From Bacillus pumilus (GTDB taxonomy: Bacteria; Bacillota; Bacilli; Bacillales; Bacillaceae), in NCBI RefSeq assembly GCF_900186955.1, contig NZ_LT906438.1, positions 1,116,001-1,180,000 of the forward strand: a DNA stretch of 64,000 nt, read 5' to 3'. Positions 9,143 to 19,100 of the stretch are shown here, piece after piece. Under the pieces are notes generated by a model. It searched no databases. It was given only the letters and a program-made list of their open reading frames with translations, and had not been told where the DNA came from. A program made the translations under genes and the position numbers. The stretch's first letter is position 1; each line of letters starts with the position of its first letter.

Positions 9143-9177
9143 ATCCGCATATCTCACGTAGATATGTGGATTTTTTT
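9141..9177 (+). terminator. yitZ terminator
   Basis: AAATCCGCATATCT / AGATATGTGGATTT stem with a 5-base loop and a run of seven T, immediately after the stop. Confidence 0.88.
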
Positions 9178-9212
9178 ATGAAAAAAAATGAAAAGAAATA
9201 TTAAATATACAA

Positions 9213-9240
9213 TTGAATTAATTTTTATACATGTTATAAT
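9213..9240 (+). promoter_or_regulatory. arginine operon promoter with ArgR/AhrC box
   Basis: TTGAAT (9213-9218), a 16-base spacer and a perfect TATAAT (9235-9240). The spacer region, read on the reverse strand as CATGTATAAAAATTAATTCA (9214-9233), closely matches the AhrC operator CATGAATAAAAATKCAAK. Binding here would cover the promoter and repress it when arginine is present. Confidence 0.75.
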
Positions 9241-9279
9241 GTTAAATAATTTCACAAAGATCAAGAGGGTGTATTGACG

Positions 9280-10317
9280 TTGAAAATAGGTATTATAGGT
9301 GCTACGGGATACGGTGGTGCGGAATTAGTTCGTATCTTCAAGCAACATCCACACGTGGATGAATGTATATTGTATTCATCGAGTGGTGATGGGCAATTAT
9401 ACAGTCAATCTTATCCGCATCTAACAACGATTACTGATCAAACATTAAAAGCCATTGATCCTGCTGCCATTGTGCGAGAAACAGATGCTGTGTTTTTAGC
9501 GACACCAGCAGGCGTATCAAGTGAACTCACACCGAAGCTCATGAACCAAGGAGTGCCTATCATTGATTTATCAGGTGATTTGCGCATTCAAGACGGTGCA
9601 ACCTATGAAGCTTGGTATAAACGAAGGGCAGCTGATCAAGCATCTGTTCAACAAGCTGTGTACGGGTTATCTGAATTGAATCGTGAAACGATTGAGCAGG
9701 CTGAAGTTATTGCAAATCCAGGGTGCTTCCCTACCGCAGTTCTTCTCGGTTTAGCACCGCTGATGAAACAGAATCTAATCGATGAATCTATGATCATCAT
9801 AGATGCAAAAACAGGAGTGTCCGGTGCAGGACGATCTGCCTCACTTGGAACGCATTTTTCAGAGCTAAACGACAACTTCAAAATTTATAAGGTAAATGAA
9901 CATCAACATACACCTGAAATAGAGCAAATATTAAGAGAATGGAATCCGCACACGGCGAATATCACATTTTCAACGCACCTTGTCCCGATGACAAGGGGGA
10001 TTATGGCGACGATGTATACCCAGCTGAAATCAGATATCACAAAAGAGGAATTGATGAAGCATATGAAAGGCTTTTATGAAGATTCCTATTTTGTCAGAGT
10101 GAGAGATCACGGGGTGTATCCGCAAACAAGGGAAGTATACGGCAGTAATTTCTGTGACATTGGCTTTCATTTAGATGAACGTACAGGCAGACTCACGATT
10201 GTGTCTGTGATCGACAATCTCATGAAGGGTGCAGCCGGCCAAGCGGTTCAAAACTTCAACATCATCAAAGGCTTAGATGAAGAGGCGGGCCTCACAATGA
10301 CACCTCTCTATCCATAA
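9280..10317 (+). CDS. argC: N-acetyl-gamma-glutamyl-phosphate reductase
   Basis: Third step of arginine synthesis: NADPH-dependent reduction of N-acetylglutamyl phosphate to the semialdehyde. The Rossmann motif GATGYGGAE is at residues 8-16, and the catalytic cysteine lies in NPGCFPTA near residue 150. The product is 345 residues, the B. subtilis length, if it starts at TTG 9280. That codon is ten bases after GAGGG; a second TTG at 9274 is too close. First gene of the operon. Confidence 0.96.
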   Translation: MKIGIIGATGYGGAELVRIFKQHPHVDECILYSSSGDGQLYSQSYPHLTTITDQTLKAIDPAAIVRETDAVFLATPAGVSSELTPKLMNQGVPIIDLSGDLRIQDGATYEAWYKRRAADQASVQQAVYGLSELNRETIEQAEVIANPGCFPTAVLLGLAPLMKQNLIDESMIIIDAKTGVSGAGRSASLGTHFSELNDNFKIYKVNEHQHTPEIEQILREWNPHTANITFSTHLVPMTRGIMATMYTQLKSDITKEELMKHMKGFYEDSYFVRVRDHGVYPQTREVYGSNFCDIGFHLDERTGRLTIVSVIDNLMKGAAGQAVQNFNIIKGLDEEAGLTMTPLYP

Positions 10318-10337
10318 GAACAGGGGAGACAACAAAC

Positions 10338-11558
10338 ATGATCGAATTGAATGAAAAAAGCATTGTTAAAATAGACGGTGACGTATCATCACCAAAAGGC
10401 TTTGAAGCAAAGGGGATTCATATTGGATTACGTTATTCAAAAAAAGACCTCGGACTGATCGTCAGTGAAGTGCCGGCAGCGAGTGCAGCGGTATACACAC
10501 AAAGTCACTTTCAAGCTGCGCCTCTACAAGTCACTCAGAAAAGCTTAAAAAAGACAGGGCAATTAAAAGGGGTCATTGTCAATAGTGCTATCGCCAATGC
10601 ATGTACCGGTGAGCAAGGTTTAAAGGACGCATACGAAATGCAGGCAGCCTGCGCAGATATGTTAGGGGTAGAACCTGATTACATTGCTGTTTCTTCTACT
10701 GGTGTCATTGGAGAGTGTCTGGATATGGATAAAATTAAAAAAGGCATCACTCAGCTGAAAGAAGCAAAAGCAGGAAATGGTCATTTTGAAGAGGCAATCT
10801 TAACGACAGATACAGTCATTAAAAACACAACATACACCCTGACGATAAACGGCAAAGAGATTCTCATTTCAGGTGCAGCGAAGGGCTCAGGTATGATTCA
10901 TCCAAATATGGCAACAATGCTTGGCTTCGTGACAACGGATGCAAATGTCGAACAAGACGCTCTGCAAAATGCACTGCGTGATATTACCGATGTGACCTTT
11001 AATCAAATTACTGTCGACGGAGAAACATCGACAAACGATATGGTACTCGTGATGGCAAATGGCATGGCAGAAAATGATGTGCTAAATGAAGAGCATCCAG
11101 AATGGCCATTGTTCAAAGAAGGATTAAAGCTAGCTTGTGAGGATCTTGCCAAAGAGATTGCTAGAGACGGAGAAGGTGCAACGAAATTAATTGAAGCGCA
11201 AGTCGCTGGCGCTAAAAATCATTTAGAAGCCGGCATCATAGCGAAGAAAATCGTCGGTTCAAGTCTAGTGAAAACAGCCGTATACGGCACCGACGCCAAC
11301 TGGGGGCGTATCATTGGAGCGATTGGCCATAGCGCAGCGTCCGTCACACCACAAGAGGTAGAAGTGTATTTAGGTGGACAATGTCTGTTTAAACATAATG
11401 AACCGCAGCCATTCTCAGAAGAGGAAGCAAAAGCGTATTTAGAGCAGGATGAGATCACGATTTTGATTCAAATGAATGAGGGGAATGGTCAGGCAGCGGC
11501 ATGGGGCTGTGACCTTACCTATGATTATGTGAAAATTAACGCGAGCTATCGCACATAA
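10338..11558 (+). CDS. argJ: bifunctional ornithine acetyltransferase / N-acetylglutamate synthase
   Basis: Recycles the acetyl group from N-acetylornithine to glutamate, making the arginine pathway cyclic; family members may also use acetyl-CoA. The protein is made as one 406-residue chain and self-cleaves before the nucleophilic threonine: here Thr193 in NMATMLGF, preceded by GSGMIHP. The stop overlaps by one base an ATG ahead of argB, but argB's own ribosome site lies a little further on. Confidence 0.96.
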   Translation: MIELNEKSIVKIDGDVSSPKGFEAKGIHIGLRYSKKDLGLIVSEVPAASAAVYTQSHFQAAPLQVTQKSLKKTGQLKGVIVNSAIANACTGEQGLKDAYEMQAACADMLGVEPDYIAVSSTGVIGECLDMDKIKKGITQLKEAKAGNGHFEEAILTTDTVIKNTTYTLTINGKEILISGAAKGSGMIHPNMATMLGFVTTDANVEQDALQNALRDITDVTFNQITVDGETSTNDMVLVMANGMAENDVLNEEHPEWPLFKEGLKLACEDLAKEIARDGEGATKLIEAQVAGAKNHLEAGIIAKKIVGSSLVKTAVYGTDANWGRIIGAIGHSAASVTPQEVEVYLGGQCLFKHNEPQPFSEEEAKAYLEQDEITILIQMNEGNGQAAAWGCDLTYDYVKINASYRT

Positions 11559-11572
11559 TGAAGGAGATAGAC

Positions 11573-12349
11573 ATGGATAAAACGATCGTATTCAAGTGTG
11601 GAGGCAGTGTCATTCGAGAACTTTCAGATACCTTTTACGAAAATGTCCGCTCACTTCAAGCTGCTGGGTTTAAGCTGGCTATCGTCCATGGCGGAGGCCC
11701 TGAAATCACTAGCATGCTGCAAAAATTAGAAGTGAAAACAGAATTTGTTGACGGGCAGCGCAAAACAACGAAGCCGGTATTAGAGGTAGCCGAAATGGTC
11801 CTCTCGGGAACGGTCAATAAATACTTTGTGTCAGAGCTCGCAAAGCATGATATCTCATCTGTCGGCGTGTCTGGGAAAGATGGTCAGATGCTTGTCGCTG
11901 ATTTTCTTAATCAAGACGTGTACGGGTACGTTGGTGAAATCAAAGAAGTGCATCCAGAGATGGCAGAAGCATTAATGGAAAAACAATTTATTCCTGTGAT
12001 TGCACCACTGTCTATGACAGAGGAATGCCAAACGTTAAACGTAAACGCTGATTTAGCAGCATCAGCTGTCGCAGGAGCGATGAAAGCTGATAAGCTCATG
12101 TTTGTTACAGATGTGGAAGGCATTTTAAAAAATGGCGAGCTATTAGATGTCGTCACCGAACAAGAAGCTCTCACGCTCATTGATGAAGGCATTATTTCCG
12201 GGGGAATGATTCCAAAAGTGCAATCCGCTTTGAGTGCTTTATCAAGAGATGTGGATGAAGTCATGATCGTCAATGGCAAAGGCAGTATCTTTACAGGGGA
12301 AACCTTTAAAGGAACAAGAATTGTGAAGGAAAAGGAGGCGGTCCTGTGA
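11573..12349 (+). CDS. argB: acetylglutamate kinase
   Basis: Phosphorylates N-acetylglutamate, second step of arginine synthesis. Amino-acid kinase fold with the N-terminal KCGGSVI phosphate loop, the VHGGGPEI glycine-rich loop and NVNADLAAS towards the C-terminus. I start it at ATG 11573 because AAGGAG is six bases upstream; this gives 258 residues, as in B. subtilis. The more upstream ATG at 11558 has no ribosome site. The end overlaps the argD start. Confidence 0.96.
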   Translation: MDKTIVFKCGGSVIRELSDTFYENVRSLQAAGFKLAIVHGGGPEITSMLQKLEVKTEFVDGQRKTTKPVLEVAEMVLSGTVNKYFVSELAKHDISSVGVSGKDGQMLVADFLNQDVYGYVGEIKEVHPEMAEALMEKQFIPVIAPLSMTEECQTLNVNADLAASAVAGAMKADKLMFVTDVEGILKNGELLDVVTEQEALTLIDEGIISGGMIPKVQSALSALSRDVDEVMIVNGKGSIFTGETFKGTRIVKEKEAVL

Positions 12350-13497
12350 GTCATCTCTTTCAAACTTATGGACGGTGGAATGTTGAAATTAAAGAGGCAG
12401 CAGGTTCTTGGGCATTCGATACAAATGGGAAAAAATATTTAGACTTTATACAAGGCATTGCGGTCACAAATCTCGGTCATAATCACCCAAAGGTCAATCA
12501 AGCCATCAAGAAGCAGCTTGATCACGTCTGGCATGTATCGAATCTATTTGAAAATGGGCTGCAGGAAAAAGCAGCAGAAAAGCTGGCTGCAAACAGTTCA
12601 GGGGATCTCGTGTTTTTCTGTAATAGCGGAGCTGAGGCAAATGAAGGTGCAATCAAATTAGCGCGTAAAGCAACAGGGAAAACAAATATTGTGACTTTTT
12701 TGCACTCTTTTCATGGGCGCACGTATGCTGGTATGGCTGCTACAGGTCAAGATAAAATCAAAACGGGCTTTGGCCCTATGCTGGAAGGCTTTCATTATGT
12801 ACCGTTTAATGACCCAGACGCTATTGCTGCATGTGAAGTCGATGATGTGGCAGCGGTGATGCTTGAGGTTGTGCAAGGAGAAGGTGGCGTAAATCCAGCG
12901 ACAACAGAATTTCTAGAAGCTGTTCAAGCGTTTTGCCAAAAGCATGAAGCACTTCTGATCGTAGATGAGATTCAAACGGGTATTGGACGTACAGGAACAG
13001 CATTTGCATACGAACAGACGGGACTTGATCCTGATATTATCTCTTCTGCTAAAGGATTAGGAAATGGCTTCCCAGTCGGTGCAGTCATCGGGAAAAAGGC
13101 TTTAGGAGACGCATTCTCACCAGGTTCACATGGAACAACTTTTGGTGGCAATATGCTTGCCATGGCTGCTGTGAATGCAACACTCGATGTCATTTTCAAA
13201 GATGAGTTTCTGACAGAAGTCAAAGAAAAAGGCGCTTATCTGCTAGAAAAACTACAAGATCTGAAACAACTGAATATCGTAAAAGAAGTACGCGGAAAAG
13301 GATTGATGGCAGGGGTTGAATGTCATCAGCCAGTCGGAGATTATATCACAGCTCTGAGAGAACAGGGGTTGCTAGTACTTCCAGCTGGTCCGAATGTGAT
13401 TCGGTTATTGCCTCCGCTGAATGTAGAAAAAGCAGAAATAGATCAAGCAATAGAAGCGATGACTCATGTTTTAGCAAATGAAACAGTGACGGTATAA
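12346..13497 (+). CDS. argD: acetylornithine aminotransferase
   Basis: PLP-dependent class III aminotransferase of 383 residues converting N-acetylglutamate semialdehyde to N-acetylornithine. Visible are SGAEANEGAIKLAR, HSFHGRT, the IVDEIQTG cofactor aspartate, and SSAKGLGNGFP with the Schiff-base lysine. GTG start at 12346 behind AAGGAGG, overlapping the argB stop as GTGA. Confidence 0.96.
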   Translation: MSHLFQTYGRWNVEIKEAAGSWAFDTNGKKYLDFIQGIAVTNLGHNHPKVNQAIKKQLDHVWHVSNLFENGLQEKAAEKLAANSSGDLVFFCNSGAEANEGAIKLARKATGKTNIVTFLHSFHGRTYAGMAATGQDKIKTGFGPMLEGFHYVPFNDPDAIAACEVDDVAAVMLEVVQGEGGVNPATTEFLEAVQAFCQKHEALLIVDEIQTGIGRTGTAFAYEQTGLDPDIISSAKGLGNGFPVGAVIGKKALGDAFSPGSHGTTFGGNMLAMAAVNATLDVIFKDEFLTEVKEKGAYLLEKLQDLKQLNIVKEVRGKGLMAGVECHQPVGDYITALREQGLLVLPAGPNVIRLLPPLNVEKAEIDQAIEAMTHVLANETVTV

Positions 13498-13514
13498 ATT
13501 TTTTTGCATCTAAA

Positions 13515-13530
13515 CGCATAAAAATGCATC
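13515..13530 (+). promoter_or_regulatory. second ArgR/AhrC-like box between argD and carA
   Basis: CGCATAAAAATGCATC contains ATAAAAATGCA, identical to the core of the AhrC operator consensus. It lies in the 69-base gap before carA. No convincing promoter is seen with it, so it may act as an auxiliary site or roadblock. Confidence 0.45.
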
Positions 13531-13566
13531 TATATTACTAATTATTCAATTTGGGGTGACACAAGC

Positions 13567-14628
13567 ATGAAAGGTTATTTAAATTTAGAAGATGGAGCCT
13601 CTTTTGAAGGAGATCTGACAGGAGAAGCTGGCATGACAGGTGAAGTGGTTTTCTTTACAGGGATGACAGGTTACCAAGAGGTGCTCACAGACCCTTCCTA
13701 TAAGGGACAAATCATTGTTTTCACATATCCACTCATCGGAAATTATGGCATTAATCATGAAGACTTTGAGAGCAAAAAACCACAAGTGAAAGCTGTCGTT
13801 GTGTATGAAGCAGCGGATCATTTCTCTCACCATCTTGCAGCGGTTAGCTTAAAAGATTATTTACAGAAGTGGAACATTCCGCTTCTGACTCATACCGATA
13901 CACGTGCAGTCGTGCAAAACATCCGGGCAAATGGGACGATGAACGCTGTGATCAGTGTAGACGAAAACGAAACACCGCCGGCCATGAAACAAGACAATGT
14001 GATCGCACAGGTGACAGAGGATGAAATCTACACTCAAGGCAGCGGCGAGGAACATGTAGCGCTTATTGATTTTGGCTTTAAAAAATCAATAGCAGATTCG
14101 CTTGAAGCGCGCGGCTGTAAAGTAACCGTCATTCCGTACAAACAGCTGGAAAAGGTGTTTGAAATGAAGCCAGATGCGGTCCTGCTATCGAATGGACCTG
14201 GAGATCCCAAAACAATGAAGCCATATTTAAAAACCATTCATGACATCATGATGACCTTCCCGACACTTGGAATCTGCTTAGGTCATCAATTAATCGCTCT
14301 TGCACTTGGCGGGGATACGTATAAGCTTCCATTTGGCCACCGCGGGGCGAATCACCCTGTACAAGATACAGAATCCAAACGTGTTTTCATGACAAGTCAG
14401 AATCACAGCTATGTGGTGAATGAAAAAAGCATGAATGACAAAGAAGTGGACGTGAAATTCCTTCATGTTAATGATGGATCTGTCGAAGGATTCATTCATA
14501 AAGAGAAGCTCATTATGTCAGTTCAATTTCATCCAGAAGCACACCCAGGTCCTGCTGAAAGTGAATGGGTATTCGATGATTTTATTGAGAAAGTGAAACA
14601 AGCAAGGAGAGAAGTTGCACATGCCTAA
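13567..14628 (+). CDS. carA: carbamoyl-phosphate synthase, small (glutaminase) subunit, arginine-specific
   Basis: Releases ammonia from glutamine for the large subunit. 353 residues: an N-terminal CPSase domain with TGMTGYQEVLTDPSY, then a class I amidotransferase domain. The catalytic Cys is in LGICLGHQL, and the His-Glu pair is in SVQFHPEAHPG. Lying inside the arginine operon, it is the arginine-repressed enzyme rather than the pyrimidine one. It overlaps carB. Confidence 0.95.
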   Translation: MKGYLNLEDGASFEGDLTGEAGMTGEVVFFTGMTGYQEVLTDPSYKGQIIVFTYPLIGNYGINHEDFESKKPQVKAVVVYEAADHFSHHLAAVSLKDYLQKWNIPLLTHTDTRAVVQNIRANGTMNAVISVDENETPPAMKQDNVIAQVTEDEIYTQGSGEEHVALIDFGFKKSIADSLEARGCKVTVIPYKQLEKVFEMKPDAVLLSNGPGDPKTMKPYLKTIHDIMMTFPTLGICLGHQLIALALGGDTYKLPFGHRGANHPVQDTESKRVFMTSQNHSYVVNEKSMNDKEVDVKFLHVNDGSVEGFIHKEKLIMSVQFHPEAHPGPAESEWVFDDFIEKVKQARREVAHA

Positions 14629-17600
14629 AGATCAAAGCATACAAACCATTCTAGTCATCGGGTCTGGTCCAATCATCATTGGTCAGGCAGCTGAATTTGA
14701 TTACTCAGGAACACAAGGATGTATGGCCCTAAAAGAAGAGGGCTACAAAGTGATTTTAGTGAATAACAATCCAGCAACCATTATGACAGACGAATCATTT
14801 GCTGATGAAATCTATTTTGAACCGCTTTCAGTTGATTCAGTGACAAGAATCATCGAAAAGGAAAAACCAGATGGTCTTTTAGCCAACCTTGGCGGACAGA
14901 CCGCTTTAAACCTTGCTGTCGAGCTCGAAAAAGCCGGTGTGCTGAAAAAGCACGGGGTAACCCTGCTCGGAACGTCAGTTGAAACAATTGAAAACGGTGA
15001 AGATCGAGAGAAATTCCGTGCTCTCATGAAGCAGTTGAACGAACCTGTGCCAGATAGTGAAATTGTGGATAATGCAAAGGATGCCCTTCAATTTGCAAAA
15101 GAAGTAGGCTTCCCAGTCATTCTAAGACCAGCATACACACTTGGCGGTAAGGGCGGCGGAATTGCTTTAACAGAAGAAGCGTTTAAACCGCTCATTGAAG
15201 GAGCCCTTTTAGCGAGCCCGATTCATCAGTGTTTAGTTGAAAAAAGCATTGCGGGCTTTAAAGAAGTCGAATATGAGGTCATGAGAGACCGTCAAAATAC
15301 GTGTATTACGGTTTGTAATATGGAAAATATCGATCCAGTTGGTGTGCATACAGGAGATTCGATTGTCGTTGCACCTTCGCAAACATTAACAGACCAGGAT
15401 TATCAAATGCTTCGTTCAGCAAGCCTGAAAATCATTTCAGCACTCGATGTAGTCGGGGGATGCAACATCCAATTCGCCCTTGATCCACTCAGTAAAGAAT
15501 ACTTTGTCATTGAGGTGAATCCGCGGGTTAGTCGTTCATCTGCTCTTGCCTCAAAAGCAACGGGCTATCCGATTGCTAAAATGGCAGCAAAGCTTGCGGT
15601 AGGCTATACACTAGACGAACTGAAAAACCCGCTCACAGGCACAACTTATGCTAGTTTTGAGCCGGCACTCGATTATGTCGTCGTGAAATTCCCGCGCTGG
15701 CCGTTTGATAAATTTAAACAGGCAGATCGGCAATTAGGTACAAAAATGAAGGCGACTGGCGAAGTCATGGCGATTGACCGTAATTTAGAGTCAGCCATCC
15801 AAAAAGCGGTCGCCTCTCTTGAAATCAAAACAAAGGGTTTCCACCTGTCAGAATTGAAAGATCAATCGACTGAACAACTATTTGAGCTTGTCAAAACACC
15901 AGACGATCGACGTTTCTTTGCTGTCATGGAACTTCTTTCAAGACAGGAAACGGTTGAAGCGATCCATCAAGCGACGAAAATCGATCTATTCTTCTTACAT
16001 GTATTCAACAATATGATCACGCTCGAACAGGAATTGAAGAACCATGAAGGAACGCTCTCCAAAGACATCTTGAAAAAGGTAAAGGAAAAGGGCTTCCTTG
16101 ATGAAACGATTGCTCTTCTAACAGGCAATAGTGAAGAGGCTATTAGACAGCTTCGTCAAGAATATGGCATTACGGCTTCATTTAAGATTGTCGACACATG
16201 TGCAGCGGAATTTGATGCAAAAACGAACTACTTCTATTCCACATACTTTGGCAAAAGTGATGGAGAGCATCAAGAGAAAACAAAACAGCGTGCACTCATC
16301 ATTGGCTCTGGTCCAATTCGAATTGGGCAAGGAGTCGAGTTTGACTATAGTGCGGTGCATGGCGTTCTTACCCTGCAAAAGCTTGGCTTTGAAACGATCA
16401 TGATGAACAACAATCCAGAGACGGTCAGTACGGATTATGAAATCGCAGATCGTTTATATTTTGAGCCCATTACATTAGAGCACATCTTAAACGTTGTGGA
16501 AGCAGAGCAAATTGATTTCGTCATCGTTCAATTTGGCGGACAGACTGCCATCAATGTAGCAGAAGGCTTAGAAAAAGCGGGCATTACGTTGTTAGGTACA
16601 TCCTTTGACACGCTAGATGCGCTGGAAGATCGTGATCTGTTCTATCAGCTTCTTGATGAACTGAACCTACCTCATGCAAAAGGAAATACAGCTCATTCAA
16701 AAGAAGAAGCGCTCACGCATGCTAACAGCATCGGTTACCCTGTGTTAATTCGCCCATCGTATGTCATTGGCGGAATGGGAATGATTGTTGTCCAGTCAGA
16801 AGCGCATTTGACGTCACTACTTGATCAGCCAGATCATTTGCCGTATCCAATTTTAATTGATGAGTATGTCACTGGAAAAGAAGTTGAAGTGGATCTGATT
16901 TCTGACGGAAAAACGACCTTCATCCCAACGATCGTGGAGCATATTGAGAAAGCAGGCGTCCATTCAGGTGACAGCTTTGCCATCTTACCAAGTGTCTCCA
17001 TCAGCGAGGACATCAAACAGCAGGTGCATATTGCGTCCGAACAAATAGCGAAGAAATTAGCGTTTAAGGGCATTATGAATATCCAATTTGTGATCAAAGG
17101 GGATCAGGCGCTTGTACTAGAGGTGAATCCGCGGGCGAGCCGGACCGTTCCAGTTGTCAGCAAGGTGATGGGCATTGACATGATTCCACTTGCGACTCAA
17201 TTACTAGCTGGTGCAACGCTTGAAGAACTGAACCCAGTAACGAAAAACAAAGGGGGAACAGCGGTCAAATTCCCAGTCTTCTCATCACATGCCATTCAAG
17301 ATATTGACTTAAAGCTGACACCTGAAATGAAAGCGACAGGAGAAGGAATGTGTGTAGGCAAAAACGCCGAAAGCGCCTTGAAAAAAGTGTTTGCGTCGAT
17401 CTGGCATCAGAAAGGTAGCCTCTTTATAAAAGGCAGTGAACAATTGGTAGATGAAGCAAAACATGCAGGCTTTGACGTCTGGACGGACAGCTTTGACACT
17501 TGGCTGCAAAACGAAGATAAATCCCTTCATATCCATTTAGGCGAAGATGAAGAGGCAAAAGAGCAACGCGTAAAAGCACTCACACACGGCGTCCAAGTTC

Positions 17601-17701
17601 TAACAGAATATGAAACAGTTCAAGCATTCCTGCAAGGAAAAAATGGAGATGTATCACCAGTATCGCTCCAAGAATTATACAAAAAGGAAGTGACGGCATG
17701 A
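14621..17701 (+). CDS. carB: carbamoyl-phosphate synthase, large subunit, arginine-specific
   Basis: Makes carbamoyl phosphate from bicarbonate, ammonia and two ATP. The chain of 1026 residues has the two homologous ATP-grasp halves: each begins with an IGSGPI-IGQ-EFDYS motif (about residues 12 and 560) and contains an EVNPR metal/ATP site (about residues 299 and 834). A C-terminal regulatory domain of about 120 residues follows. ATG at 14621 has AAGGAGA ten bases upstream; a TTG two codons earlier is less suited. The 3' end overlaps argF. Confidence 0.96.
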   Translation: MPKDQSIQTILVIGSGPIIIGQAAEFDYSGTQGCMALKEEGYKVILVNNNPATIMTDESFADEIYFEPLSVDSVTRIIEKEKPDGLLANLGGQTALNLAVELEKAGVLKKHGVTLLGTSVETIENGEDREKFRALMKQLNEPVPDSEIVDNAKDALQFAKEVGFPVILRPAYTLGGKGGGIALTEEAFKPLIEGALLASPIHQCLVEKSIAGFKEVEYEVMRDRQNTCITVCNMENIDPVGVHTGDSIVVAPSQTLTDQDYQMLRSASLKIISALDVVGGCNIQFALDPLSKEYFVIEVNPRVSRSSALASKATGYPIAKMAAKLAVGYTLDELKNPLTGTTYASFEPALDYVVVKFPRWPFDKFKQADRQLGTKMKATGEVMAIDRNLESAIQKAVASLEIKTKGFHLSELKDQSTEQLFELVKTPDDRRFFAVMELLSRQETVEAIHQATKIDLFFLHVFNNMITLEQELKNHEGTLSKDILKKVKEKGFLDETIALLTGNSEEAIRQLRQEYGITASFKIVDTCAAEFDAKTNYFYSTYFGKSDGEHQEKTKQRALIIGSGPIRIGQGVEFDYSAVHGVLTLQKLGFETIMMNNNPETVSTDYEIADRLYFEPITLEHILNVVEAEQIDFVIVQFGGQTAINVAEGLEKAGITLLGTSFDTLDALEDRDLFYQLLDELNLPHAKGNTAHSKEEALTHANSIGYPVLIRPSYVIGGMGMIVVQSEAHLTSLLDQPDHLPYPILIDEYVTGKEVEVDLISDGKTTFIPTIVEHIEKAGVHSGDSFAILPSVSISEDIKQQVHIASEQIAKKLAFKGIMNIQFVIKGDQALVLEVNPRASRTVPVVSKVMGIDMIPLATQLLAGATLEELNPVTKNKGGTAVKFPVFSSHAIQDIDLKLTPEMKATGEGMCVGKNAESALKKVFASIWHQKGSLFIKGSEQLVDEAKHAGFDVWTDSFDTWLQNEDKSLHIHLGEDEEAKEQRVKALTHGVQVLTEYETVQAFLQGKNGDVSPVSLQELYKKEVTA

Positions 17702-18648
17702 GTCAAGTTGACGTGCAACCGACATTATACGGAAAAGACTTTTTATCATTAAAAGATTTCTCAATCAATGACATTGCTTATTTAATTGAAAAAGCGGAAG
17801 AAATGAAACAAAACCCATACCAAGATTTATTCAAAGGGAAAACGTTAGCGATGATCTTTGAAAAATCGTCAACTAGAACCCGCGTGTCGTTTGAAGCGGG
17901 AATGACGCAGCTTGGGGGACATGCGCTCTTCCTCAGCTCAAATGATTTGCAAATCGGCAGAGGAGAAACGATCAGTGATACAGCGCAGGTGCTGTCTGGC
18001 TATGTAGACGGCATTATGATTCGAACCTTTGAACATGAGAAGGTCGAGGAGCTGGCACAATACGCGTCCATTCCTGTCATCAATGGACTGACTGACTACT
18101 CCCATCCATGCCAGGCACTTGCTGATTTATTGACGATAAAAGAAGCAAAAGGAACATTAAAAGGAATCAAAGTCGCCTACATCGGTGACGGAAATAACGT
18201 AGCTCACTCCTTGATGGTTGGCTGTGCGCAGCTAGGCTGTGATATTGCAGTTGCATCACCAAAAGGCTATGAACCACTTCAAGAAGTAACAGACACAGCA
18301 CGTGAGTTTGCAAAACAATCAGGCGCAGAAGTCATCGTTACGACAGACCCTGTCGCTGCTGTCCAAAATGCAGATGTCATTTATTCCGATGTGTTTACAA
18401 GCATGGGGCAGGAAGCAGAAACAGAGAAACGCCTTGCTGAATTTAAAGAATATCAAGTCAATGACGCACTAATGCGTCATGCAGCAAAGGATTATATTTT
18501 CCTTCATTGTCTCCCGGCACACCGCGGAGAAGAAGTGACAGCAGACATTATTGACGGACCGCACTCAAAAGTATTTCAGCAGGCAGAAAACCGCCTGCAT
18601 GTTCAAAAAGCATTAATCAAAGAGCTCATGTATCAACAAACCAAATAA
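17698..18648 (+). CDS. argF: ornithine carbamoyltransferase
   Basis: Joins carbamoyl phosphate and ornithine to citrulline. 316 residues with the carbamoyl-phosphate loop SSTRTRVSFE, HPCQALAD, and the ornithine-binding HCLPAHRGEE. ATGA overlap with carB shows it is the last gene of the same operon. The argGH steps are not in this window. A terminator follows. Confidence 0.96.
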   Translation: MSQVDVQPTLYGKDFLSLKDFSINDIAYLIEKAEEMKQNPYQDLFKGKTLAMIFEKSSTRTRVSFEAGMTQLGGHALFLSSNDLQIGRGETISDTAQVLSGYVDGIMIRTFEHEKVEELAQYASIPVINGLTDYSHPCQALADLLTIKEAKGTLKGIKVAYIGDGNNVAHSLMVGCAQLGCDIAVASPKGYEPLQEVTDTAREFAKQSGAEVIVTTDPVAAVQNADVIYSDVFTSMGQEAETEKRLAEFKEYQVNDALMRHAAKDYIFLHCLPAHRGEEVTADIIDGPHSKVFQQAENRLHVQKALIKELMYQQTK

Positions 18649-18651
18649 ATG

Positions 18652-18687
18652 AAAAGCATCCCTGACTCGTAGGAGCAGGGACTTTTT
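18652..18687 (+). terminator. arginine operon terminator
   Basis: GTCCCTGCTCC-like stem (AAGCATCCCTG / CAGGGACTT, imperfect) followed by five T, directly after argF. Confidence 0.7.
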
Positions 18688-18750
18688 GCATAAAGGATTG
18701 GAGAAGCAAGTCACGGGACATAATAACATCATCGAGAAAGGAGGATGGAA

Positions 18751-18930
18751 ATGGGTCAGCAGCATCAGTTTAAATCAGGGAATAAAGCACCAAATAATGG
18801 TGTGTATGTCGAGATCGGTGAAACCGGCAGTATGGTGAAAGATCCTTTAAAGATTAAGCTTCAAGCAGGCGACGTCTTTCCGGATAACTCGAACCATAAC
18901 CGTGTTTGGACCTATCAGAGAAAGCCATAA
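18751..18930 (+). CDS. yjzC: YjzC family small protein
   Basis: Soluble protein of 59 residues, beginning MGQQHQFKSGNKAPNNG, as in the YjzC family of Bacillus. ATG at 18751 is six bases after AAAGGAGG. It has its own terminator. Function unknown. Confidence 0.88.
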   Translation: MGQQHQFKSGNKAPNNGVYVEIGETGSMVKDPLKIKLQAGDVFPDNSNHNRVWTYQRKP

Positions 18931-18964
18931 GCAATTGACTAAGAGTCGGCTGGAATAAGTCTTT

Positions 18965-18990
18965 AGAGGCATGTGTCATGCCTCTTTTTT
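18965..18990 (+). terminator. yjzC terminator
   Basis: Perfect AGAGGCATG-TGT-CATGCCTCT hairpin followed by six T. Confidence 0.9.
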
Positions 18991-19100
18991 CTTTATAATA
19001 AAAAACAATTAAGTTCAAATTTTCAAATAAATAGTATGAATAAAAGAGAATTTAAGGTAAAATATGTAAGTGAGATTAACTAGTTGAAAGGATTTGTGTG

